From: Litoreibacter ponti
Lineage (GTDB): Bacteria > Pseudomonadota > Alphaproteobacteria > Rhodobacterales > Rhodobacteraceae
Assembly (NCBI RefSeq): GCF_003054285.1
Contig: NZ_QBKS01000001.1
Location: forward strand, 186,001 to 250,000
Length of the DNA: 64,000 bases
Reading direction: 5' to 3'
Below are positions 49,836-57,994 of the stretch, piece after piece. A program made the translations under genes and the position numbers. The stretch's first letter is position 1. Each line of letters begins with the position of its first letter. The notes under the pieces were generated by a model. The model did no database searches and was not told the origin of the DNA. It saw only the letters and a program-made list of their open reading frames with translations.

Positions 49836-49847
49836 GGCGCGCGGTGG

Positions 49848-49894
49848 CAAAACTCTTTTGAAGAGTTTTGACCAGACTTTCCCTGAAAGTCTGG
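49848..49894. repeat. Tandem palindrome array D (two hairpins, AT-rich type)
   Basis: 49848-49870 has 10-bp arms (CAAAACTCTT) around TTG; 49872-49894 has 10-bp arms (CCAGACTTTC) around CCT. Highly similar to array D2 located 150 bases to the right. Lies between convergent genes. Confidence 0.85.
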
Positions 49895-49999
49895 CTGCGC
49901 GGCACTTTGCAATTGGGGCTCAAGTCTTGGGAGCGGCCGCGAGCAGTCCCCTTTTTCGCATCGACGTTACGCGCGTGTCGGATGGCTATGCAGGCGGTG

Positions 50000-50058
50000 C
50001 AAAACTCTTCTGAAGAGTTTTGATCAGACTTTCCGGGAAAGTCTGGCTTCGCGGAAGC
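50000..50058. repeat. Tandem palindrome array D2, overlapping the desaturase 3' end
   Basis: 50000-50022 (arms CAAAACTCTT, spacer CTG) and 50025-50045 (arms CAGACTTTCC, spacer G), plus a small hairpin 50046-50058. Nearly a duplicate of array D. The second and third hairpins fall within the leftward desaturase reading frame and encode its last residues. Confidence 0.85.
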
Positions 50059-51070
50059 TGATCAGGCGGCGGGACTGCTCGCACCACAGCTGTAAGCCCA
50101 CCGTCTTTAGGCTTTCGCGCACGGTCAGGCGGTTTGCCTCGGCCAGTTGCGTGTGGGTGCGTAGCACCTCTGGCAGCCGGTAGAACGGGATGCGCGAATA
50201 GAGGTGATGGACGTGGTGAATGCCGATATTGGCCGAGAACCACGCCAGCGGCTGCGGCAGGATGTAGTGCGATGAGCCGTGCAGCGCCGCCTCGTGCAGC
50301 TGCCAGTCATCCTTGTGATCCCAATGGGTCTCTTCGAATTGATGCTGCACGTAAAACAGCCACACGCCCAGACAGGCGGCCAGCAAGGTTGTCGGGATGA
50401 AGATCAGCACCAAGGGCTTCCAGCCGCCAAACCACAGGATCGCGCCAAGAATCACGGCGATGCCCAGATTGGTGCCCATGGAGGACAGCCAGTATTTCGC
50501 GCCCTGCTTCATGTAGCCCACGGGCAGACGATGCTCGAGGAAGAAGACGTAGGCGGGGCCCAGCACGAAAAGGACCAGCGGATTGCGGTAGGCGCGGTAT
50601 TTCAATCGGCCCAGCCAGCCGCGGGCCTGGTACTCGGCCACGGTCAGCGTGTCGATATCGCCAAAGCCCCGATCGTCGAGATTGCCCGCGGCCCCGTGGT
50701 GGATCGCGTGGGAGCGGCGCCAGATGTCGTATGGCGTGATCGTCAGCACGCCAAGCGCGCGGCCGACCCAATCGGAGACCCGGTGGTTTTGAAAGAACGA
50801 GCCGTGGCCGCAATCATGCTGGATGCAGAAGAGCCGCACCAGAAACAGCCCGTTGACCAGCGCCAGCGCCATGGCCAGCGGCGTGCTGACCTGCAACATC
50901 GCCCAGGCCGCAGCCCAGATGCCGAGGAACGGCAGCAGGGTTATCGCCAGCTCGAACAGCGAACGCGGCGTGTTCGGGTCACGAAATTTTGCGAGGTGGC
51001 GCACCCATTCCATGGCAGGGGCATCTGCGGCCAACGCTGTCGGCCGGGGCAACTCGGGATCTTGGAACAT
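50024..51070 (-). CDS. Acyl-lipid fatty acid desaturase
   Basis: A 348-residue di-iron membrane desaturase with three histidine boxes: HDCGH (85-89), HAIHH (121-125) and HHVHH near residue 290, and four to five hydrophobic stretches. Family resembles delta-12-type acyl-lipid desaturases that adjust membrane fluidity. The final residues (SFREARLSRKV) are encoded by array D2 hairpins, an unusual C-terminus that may be an extension of the family by insertion of the repeat. No partner ferredoxin gene nearby. Confidence 0.9.
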   Translation of the reverse strand: MFQDPELPRPTALAADAPAMEWVRHLAKFRDPNTPRSLFELAITLLPFLGIWAAAWAMLQVSTPLAMALALVNGLFLVRLFCIQHDCGHGSFFQNHRVSDWVGRALGVLTITPYDIWRRSHAIHHGAAGNLDDRGFGDIDTLTVAEYQARGWLGRLKYRAYRNPLVLFVLGPAYVFFLEHRLPVGYMKQGAKYWLSSMGTNLGIAVILGAILWFGGWKPLVLIFIPTTLLAACLGVWLFYVQHQFEETHWDHKDDWQLHEAALHGSSHYILPQPLAWFSANIGIHHVHHLYSRIPFYRLPEVLRTHTQLAEANRLTVRESLKTVGLQLWCEQSRRLISFREARLSRKV

Positions 51071-51197
51071 AGCACTGCTGTCCGTCTCTTTGGGGCGGTT
51101 CCCAACATCGGTATAGCAGCGGGGGATTAACGCAAGCTTATTCGACCCCGGACCGGCCCCCGACGGGACTCTGCGCAGCGCTCAAGCCGAGCCTATC

Positions 51198-51767
51198 TTA
51201 CGCGTCGGAGCCTGCGGGCGCTGTGCAGTGGGAGATCAGGTCTTCATAAGTCCCCACGATCCAGCCCGGCGCGTCGGTCGGGATCAGCGAATCCACATCG
51301 CCCGACATCTGCGCCACGACCTTGGCGGTGCGCGAATCGTCGACCATAGGGATCGCCTGATCGGCCACGACGCGGTCGTAGATCACGAAGGCCACGACCA
51401 CCAGAAGCACACCCCGGGCCACGCCAAACAGGAAGCCAAGCCCCTGATCGATCCCGCCCAGAACCGAGCGCTGCACCGCCCCCGACAGGATCGGCGTGAA
51501 GATCGACACCACCACCAGCGCCACGGCGAAGACCAGCGCAAACGAGGTGATGGTCGCGGGCTCGCAGCCCTCGATCAGCGTGTTGAGATAGGGAATTTCC
51601 TTAGCCAGCGGCACCGCTTGCGGCGCGAAGATGAAGGCCACGATGGCCGCGGCGACCCAGCCCACGATCGACAGCGTCTCGCGCACCAAGCCGCGCGAAT
51701 AGGCCAGGATGGCGGAGACGACGATCACGCCTGCGGCCACGCCGTCTACAATGGTGAAACCTTCCAT
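51198..51767 (-). CDS. cvpA: CvpA family membrane protein
   Basis: A 189-residue four-span inner-membrane protein of the CvpA family: MEGFTIVDGVAAGVIVVSAILAYSRGLVRE at the start and GLGFLFGVARGVLLV. Named from colicin V production; often linked to purF, and needed for envelope integrity under some stresses. Preceded by radA (11 bases). Downstream the usual purF is missing; see finding. Confidence 0.9.
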   Translation of the reverse strand: MEGFTIVDGVAAGVIVVSAILAYSRGLVRETLSIVGWVAAAIVAFIFAPQAVPLAKEIPYLNTLIEGCEPATITSFALVFAVALVVVSIFTPILSGAVQRSVLGGIDQGLGFLFGVARGVLLVVVAFVIYDRVVADQAIPMVDDSRTAKVVAQMSGDVDSLIPTDAPGWIVGTYEDLISHCTAPAGSDA

Positions 51768-51777
51768 CTCGTCTCTC

Positions 51778-53151
<1,374 letters not shown>

Positions 53152-53167
53152 GGGCCGCTCTTTTGCC

Positions 53168-53482
53168 CTAGAGGCCGCCCCACGGCAAGCCGGCAATCAG
53201 GGCCAGACCGAAGACGGCTTGTGCGAACGGCAAAAGCTTGGACCAGCGGTCCTCGGCCCAGACGCCGTAGAGCCCGAAAATCAGGCAGGCCCCGCCCGCC
53301 ATCACCGCGATGCCGGGCTGGTTGAGGCTGATCGAGGCCATGCCAAGGATCGTTGACAGACCCAACAGAACGGCGATCAGCCGGGTGCGGCCTCTGGTGG
53401 TGGCGGCGCGGTAGATCGACCACAGCAGCGCCGCGAAGACTGCGGCAGCGATGACGATCCCGGCAAGCAGCTGCACAATCAT
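53168..53482 (-). CDS. Small membrane protein
   Basis: A 104-residue protein with three to four hydrophobic segments and no recognised family (MIVQLLAGIVIAAAVFAAL start). Co-directional with two other small membrane genes; its start overlaps the neighbour's stop by ATGA. Function unknown; probable partner of the PqiA-like protein. Confidence 0.65.
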   Translation of the reverse strand: MIVQLLAGIVIAAAVFAALLWSIYRAATTRGRTRLIAVLLGLSTILGMASISLNQPGIAVMAGGACLIFGLYGVWAEDRWSKLLPFAQAVFGLALIAGLPWGGL

Positions 53483-53811
53483 CGCGCGGCCTGAATGCAG
53501 ACATAGACCCAGGCGCAGGCCGCGATAATATGGGCGAGGGACAGGAGCTTCCACCAGCGCGGATCGCCGATCAGCGCGGCAAGACAAGGCAGGATCACGA
53601 GCGCCGCACTTAGGATCATGCGGTCCAGATCGCGGTACTCCCAAGGCGGCGCGATGGCGGTGATCGTCAGCGCAATGATCAGCCCGGCGTTGAACCGCCA
53701 GCCGATGGGTGCGGTGGCGACCCGGTAGCCCTGCCAGATGATCTGCGTAAGCGCTGTCATGACAATCGCGGCCAGCATCGCGAAGCCCAGCACATACTGC
53801 GCTAGCTCCAT
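53479..53811 (-). CDS. Small membrane protein
   Basis: A 110-residue protein with three or four spans (QYVLGFAMLAAIVMTALTQ, LIIALTITAIAPPW, ILPCLAALIG and a terminal span). Not recognised. ATG overlaps the stop of the PqiA-like gene (one-base TGATG) and its own stop overlaps the downstream small gene. The middle member of a three-gene unit. Confidence 0.65.
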   Translation of the reverse strand: MELAQYVLGFAMLAAIVMTALTQIIWQGYRVATAPIGWRFNAGLIIALTITAIAPPWEYRDLDRMILSAALVILPCLAALIGDPRWWKLLSLAHIIAACAWVYVCIQAAR

Positions 53812-54239
53812 CACTTGCGCGCGCTCGCGAATGACAGCGCTAGCGAAGCCAGCACGCAAAAGGTGAACAGATACAAACCCCAGCCGGTCTCGACCCGGCC
53901 GACGCCCACCCCCTTGGCCAGCACGATGTAAAGCGCGATCAGAAAGATGTCGGCCATGGCTAGCTTGCCCAGAATGGTGATCGCAGGCAGCAGCCGGGGC
54001 GAGGCGAGGCGAAACTGCACCAACGCCAGCCCCCCGACCTTCAGCATCGGCGCCACAAGCGCGAAGAAGGTCACCAGCAGCGCGAGCACCACGTCCTTCT
54101 CCCACAGGGTCTGCACCCCGGTGATGACGGAGATTTCCGACAAAGCGAAAAACGGCAGCAGCCCCGCTTTCAACAGCGGCGCGAACCACGCGATGGGGAA
54201 CAGCACCAGAAGCGACAGGTTGGCAAGTTTAAGCATCAT
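53811..54239 (-). CDS. Paraquat-inducible protein A (PqiA)-like membrane protein
   Basis: A 142-residue four-span membrane protein, PqiA family: LFPIAWFAPLL, LWEKDVVLALLVTFFALVAPMLK, LGKLAMADIFLIALYIVLAKG are characteristic. It is half the size of Escherichia coli PqiA, which has two such modules. PqiA-type proteins act with lipid-transfer systems at the envelope. First gene of the trio; the GTATTT motif copy 3 lies about 37 bases upstream. Confidence 0.8.
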   Translation of the reverse strand: MMLKLANLSLLVLFPIAWFAPLLKAGLLPFFALSEISVITGVQTLWEKDVVLALLVTFFALVAPMLKVGGLALVQFRLASPRLLPAITILGKLAMADIFLIALYIVLAKGVGVGRVETGWGLYLFTFCVLASLALSFASARK

Positions 54240-54275
54240 GGCCCCTTGAACCCCGCAGCGGCGGAAATCTCAAGT

Positions 54276-54299
54276 ATCTCCATTTGGTTAAAAATACTC
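54276..54299 (-). repeat. GTATTT/ACCAAATGGAGA motif, copy 3
   Basis: On the lower strand: GAGTATTT, TTA, ACCAAATGGAGAT, directly preceded (lower strand) by the GGGGGCGTTGCCCCC hairpin at 54309-54323. It sits between a gene end and the PqiA-like start. Confidence 0.75.
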
Positions 54300-54308
54300 T
54301 GGGGGTTT

Positions 54309-54323
54309 GGGGGCAACGCCCCC
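54309..54323 (-). terminator. GC-rich hairpin after the coiled-coil gene
   Basis: GGGGG, CGTTG, CCCCC on the lower strand, 34 bases after the stop of the 54357 gene. A terminator-like stem without a clear U-tract; the GTATTT motif follows it. Confidence 0.5.
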
Positions 54324-54356
54324 ATCAAAACATCGCGGGCCGAAGGCTCAATTGGT

Positions 54357-55139
54357 TCAGGCGTCCTGCGCGGCAGGGGCTTTGGGCTTGGGCAGGGGCA
54401 CGACATTCTCTTCGACCTCGGGCGCGTCTGCCATCTCGTATCCGATCAGCGGCAGGATCTCGGCCAGGTCTTCCTCGAGACGCTGCATCTGGGCCGCAAC
54501 CACGCTGTCCTCGACATTGACCTGCTGCGACCAGCGCTTCAGCTCGGCGCAGGTCTGCTGCGCAAGCGCGATCTGGGCACGGTATTCCTCGATCTCGCGC
54601 TGGCGGGCGCGCAGGAAGCCGCGGGCACGCTGCACCTTCTCTTCTGAGTACACGTCCGCCAGATCGCGCGCCTCGTGGCTCATCTGGGCGGCAACCTCCA
54701 GCACGGAGCTTTCCAGCGTGTGCAGCTCAGGATGGTCGCGCATGTGCAGGATGCGCTCGCGCACGGAATCGAACTCGCTCGACAGGGTGAACAGCTCTTC
54801 CTTGTCGGCCTTGTGGGCGGTCAGGTAGGCGCGGGTGACGTCCTCCATGGAGATGTGGAAGTTGCGGTGCGACTTCTCCAGCTCGAGGATGCGGCGGTTC
54901 GATGGCAGGTAGAAGCACAATGAAATGGCCAGGGCGGCCAGGAACAGCTGGGTGATCATGCCCGCCGCAGGCACCTGGGTCTCGCCATAGGCGGCGGTGA
55001 AACTCAACCAGGGGGCGAGGCCCAGAGCGGCCAGAATGGTCGCGCCAATGACCACGATCGAGAAGGCCACCACGGCTACCAGAGCCACTTTCTGGAAAAA
55101 CTGTTGGATCTGCAGCCAGGTTTGGTTGGCACCCGTCAT
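54357..55139 (-). CDS. Membrane-anchored coiled-coil protein
   Basis: A 260-residue protein with two N-terminal spans (about 15-45 and 60-82), then a long alpha-helical, heptad-like region (NRRILELEKSHRNFHISMED, LRARQREIEEYRAQIALAQQ, MQRLEEDLAEI) and a Pro/Lys tail (VVPLPKPKAPAAQ). Start ATG 55139 has GGGAG in front. A homologue is common in Rhodobacteraceae, where I recall it being labelled a DNA repair protein; no domain supports that. A scaffold or septal role would fit the shape; inference only. Confidence 0.65.
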   Translation of the reverse strand: MTGANQTWLQIQQFFQKVALVAVVAFSIVVIGATILAALGLAPWLSFTAAYGETQVPAAGMITQLFLAALAISLCFYLPSNRRILELEKSHRNFHISMEDVTRAYLTAHKADKEELFTLSSEFDSVRERILHMRDHPELHTLESSVLEVAAQMSHEARDLADVYSEEKVQRARGFLRARQREIEEYRAQIALAQQTCAELKRWSQQVNVEDSVVAAQMQRLEEDLAEILPLIGYEMADAPEVEENVVPLPKPKAPAAQDA

Positions 55140-55305
55140 CGTCGCACTCCCCCGAGGCACATTTTTACGTTTAATTCACTCAGTTTAGCGGAAATCCGCT
55201 GATTGGCTACGATGAATTTTGTCCAAAATGAGGCGCAGTTTCAGTGCGCTAGCACCAAATCTTGAGGTTTCGCATGAATTGTTGCGCAAGCGGAAACGGT
55301 CGCGC

Positions 55306-56052
55306 CTAACGCACCGCCTCGATCGGGCCATGGGCGCTGCCGGAGATGAATTGATCCACATAAGGATCGCCGGAGGCGTCCATGTCGGCCACCGGTCCGG
55401 TCCACTGGATCACCCCGTCATGGAGCATCGCGACCCGGTCCGCGATGGCGCGCACGCTCGACATATCGTGGGTGATGGTCATGGCGGTGGCGCCCATTTC
55501 GACCACGATCTCGCGGATCAGCTCGTTGATTACGCCGGACATGATCGGGTCGAGACCGGTTGTGGGCTCGTCAAAGAAGATGATCTCGGGCTCCGCGGCG
55601 ATGGCACGGGCGAGCCCCACGCGCTTTTGCATGCCGCCCGACAGCTCGGCCGGGTAGCGGTCGGCCACATCCGCCTTCAGCCCCACCCGGCGCAGCTTCT
55701 CGATGGCAATGGCGCGGGCCTCGTCCGCCGGGCGCTTCAATGCGCCGCGCAGCAGGCGGAAGGCCACGTTCTGCCAGACCGTCAGGCTGTCAAACAGCGC
55801 GCCCCCCTGAAACAGCATCCCGAAACGCGCCAGGAAGACATCGTGGTCGCCCTTGCTTGCGTCCTTGCCGTCCACCTCGATCGTGCCGCTGTCGGGCTTC
55901 ACGAGGCCCAGCACGGATTTCAGCGCCACTGACTTACCCGTGCCCGAGCCGCCGATGATCACCATGCTCTCGCCCTTGGGGATATGCAGGTTCACCCCGC
56001 GCAGCACGCGGTTCTCGCCAAAGGCCTTGTGGACGTCGATGAAGCGGATCAT
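55306..56052 (-). CDS. mlaF: MlaF-type ABC transporter ATPase
   Basis: A 248-residue ATPase of the Mla/Ttg2 phospholipid-trafficking family. Walker A GGSGTGKS (about 34-41), signature AELSGGMQKRVGLARA, Walker B IIFFDEPTTGLDP and H-loop ITHDMSS are present. It powers retrograde phospholipid transport with the MlaE permease. The start overlaps the mlaE stop by ATGA. No mlaD (MCE protein) or mlaB gene follows, which is unusual for such operons. Confidence 0.9.
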   Translation of the reverse strand: MIRFIDVHKAFGENRVLRGVNLHIPKGESMVIIGGSGTGKSVALKSVLGLVKPDSGTIEVDGKDASKGDHDVFLARFGMLFQGGALFDSLTVWQNVAFRLLRGALKRPADEARAIAIEKLRRVGLKADVADRYPAELSGGMQKRVGLARAIAAEPEIIFFDEPTTGLDPIMSGVINELIREIVVEMGATAMTITHDMSSVRAIADRVAMLHDGVIQWTGPVADMDASGDPYVDQFISGSAHGPIEAVR

Positions 56053-56834
56053 GTCGAGAAGAACACCCCCGTCAGCACGAAGTTGGCCGCGAGAATCAGC
56101 ACCGCTGCCGCCTCCACCGATCCTTTGGTGGCCTTGCCGACGCCCTGTGCGCCGCGACCGGAATTCATGCCGTAATAGCATCCCATCAGCGCTGCGATGA
56201 AGCCGAAGACGGCGCCCTTGGCCAGCGACGAAAAGATGTCGGAGGCCTGCAGGAAATCGGCGGTGTTCTGCAGGTAGGCGGCCGAGTTGAACCCCAGCGT
56301 GCCAGTGGCCACCAGCCAGCCGCCCATGATGCCGATCACGTCGCCCACGGCGACCAGCAGCGGCACCACGATCACCGCGGCCAGCACGCGCGGCAGCGTC
56401 AGATACTTCATCGGGTTGGTGGACAGCGTAACCAGCGCGTCGAGCTGCTCGGTCACCTTCATGGTGGCGATCTCGGCGGCAATGGACGACGTCACCCGCG
56501 CGGCGATCATCAGGCCGACCAGAACCGGGCCCAGCTCGCGCACCATGCCGATGGCGACGATCTGCGGCACGACGGCCTCGGCGTTGAAACGCGCGCCGCC
56601 CGCATAAATCTGCAGCGCCAGCGCGCCGCCGGTGAAAATGGTCGTGAGACCAACCACAGGCAGCGAGAAGTAGCCCACCTGCAGGAGCTGGGTCAGGAAC
56701 TCGCGGAAATAAAACGGCGGGCGGACCAGATGGCTGATCGTCTCGCCCGCATAGATGGCGATCCGCCCAAAGGCGGCCAGCACCGCAAGGGTCAGCGCGC
56801 CGAGCGCGGCCAGGGGGGCCAGCACGCGGCTCAC
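56049..56834 (-). CDS. mlaE: MlaE-type ABC transporter permease
   Basis: A 261-residue MlaE permease with about five to six spans; VGLMIAARVTSSIAAEIATMKVTEQLDAL (about 107-135) and STNPMKYLTLPRVLA are the family signature. It works with MlaF at the inner membrane to maintain outer-membrane lipid asymmetry. The GTG start overlaps the alr stop (GTGA). Position after alr is common in Rhodobacteraceae. Confidence 0.92.
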   Translation of the reverse strand: MSRVLAPLAALGALTLAVLAAFGRIAIYAGETISHLVRPPFYFREFLTQLLQVGYFSLPVVGLTTIFTGGALALQIYAGGARFNAEAVVPQIVAIGMVRELGPVLVGLMIAARVTSSIAAEIATMKVTEQLDALVTLSTNPMKYLTLPRVLAAVIVVPLLVAVGDVIGIMGGWLVATGTLGFNSAAYLQNTADFLQASDIFSSLAKGAVFGFIAALMGCYYGMNSGRGAQGVGKATKGSVEAAAVLILAANFVLTGVFFST

Positions 56835-57850
56835 GCGTAGACCCGTGTGTAGCGGTGCCCGAGCGAGGTCAGGATCTCGTAGCCGATGGTGCCCGCGGCG
56901 TCGGCCAGCTGGTCGACAGTTTGCTGGGCCCCAAGGATCGTCAGGTGATCGGGCACCCGCTCCAGATGAGTGACATCGACTGTCAGCAGGTCCATCGAGA
57001 CCCGGCCGGCCAGCGGGCAGGGCGTCTCGCCCGCAAAAAGTTGCGCTTTGCCGGACATCGCCCGGATCAGCCCGTCGGCATACCCCGCCGAAACCGTGGC
57101 GATGGTGCGGGTGTCCTCGGCACGGAAGGCCTGGCCGTAGCCCACAGCCTCGCCAGGCTGGACGGTGCGGGTCTGGATGACGGGCAGCTCAAGCGTGACG
57201 ACGCTTTGCGCGTCTGCAAAAGGCAAGCCGCCGTAAAGCCCCACGCCCGGGCGGGTCATGTCGAAGTGAAAATCGGGGCCCAGCAGCGTGCCGCCCGTGG
57301 CGGCCAGCGAGCGGGGCACCAGTAGCCCTGCGGTCATCTCGAGAAAGGCGCGCAGCTGGTCGGAGTTGGCGTCGTGATCCGGCTCATCGGCGCAGGCAAG
57401 ATGCGACATCACCAGTGTCGCGCCCTCGGCCATTTCTGGCGACCAGTCATAGGCCTCGATCCCGAGGCGGTTCATGCCGGTGTCGAGCTGCAGGCCGAAC
57501 GGGTGGTCGGGCAGGGCGCTCGTGTGGCGCGCGATTTGTTCGGGGCTGTTAAGCATCGGGATCGCGTTGAGGTCCTTGAGCGCCTGCGTGCAGCCCTCCT
57601 GGTGGCCCGCGAAGACGTTGATCACGGGAGCTGGGCCAAGGGCTGCGCGCAGGGCGCAGGCCTCGGACGGGATTGCGACGAAAAAGGTGCGGGCGCCCGC
57701 CTCGGCCAGGGTCTTGGCGACCCGGCCCGCGCCGAGGCCATAGCCGTCGGCCTTGACCACCGCCGCGGTCTCTGTCGCCGACATGCGGTCCAGCGCGCGC
57801 CAGTTCTCCGCCAGCGCGGAGAGATCGATTGTGAGTGTGCCCGTTGCCAT
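56831..57850 (-). CDS. alr: Alanine racemase
   Basis: A 339-residue PLP enzyme that makes D-alanine for peptidoglycan. The PLP lysine is K33 (VVKADGYGLG) and the catalytic tyrosine lies in VSAGYADGLIR (about 250). The domain order (barrel then C-terminal beta domain) is complete. Start ATG 57850. It heads the alr-mlaE-mlaF unit; array E separates it from the RND gene upstream. Confidence 0.93.
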   Translation of the reverse strand: MATGTLTIDLSALAENWRALDRMSATETAAVVKADGYGLGAGRVAKTLAEAGARTFFVAIPSEACALRAALGPAPVINVFAGHQEGCTQALKDLNAIPMLNSPEQIARHTSALPDHPFGLQLDTGMNRLGIEAYDWSPEMAEGATLVMSHLACADEPDHDANSDQLRAFLEMTAGLLVPRSLAATGGTLLGPDFHFDMTRPGVGLYGGLPFADAQSVVTLELPVIQTRTVQPGEAVGYGQAFRAEDTRTIATVSAGYADGLIRAMSGKAQLFAGETPCPLAGRVSMDLLTVDVTHLERVPDHLTILGAQQTVDQLADAAGTIGYEILTSLGHRYTRVYA

Positions 57851-57913
57851 GGGATCGGTTTTGACAGGGTGGGCGGCACGGTCAAGGGCTTTCGGTCCGA
57901 TGCAGGCGGTGGA

Positions 57914-57983
57914 AAGGCCGTTCGAACGGCCTTCCGCCGAGAGCTAGAGCTCTCGGCGGGCAAAGGCGCGTCGACGCGCCTTT
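57914..57983. repeat. Tandem palindrome array E (three palindromes, GC-rich type)
   Basis: 57914-57933 (20-base perfect palindrome, core CGTTCGAACG), 57934-57959 (12-bp arms CCGCCGAGAGCT, spacer AG) and 57962-57983 (22-base perfect palindrome, core GCGTCGACGC). Lies between co-directional genes (RND then alr), unlike the other arrays. The first and third units share cores and most of their arms with array C units 4 and 1. Confidence 0.9.
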
Positions 57984-57994
57984 TGGCACTCAGC

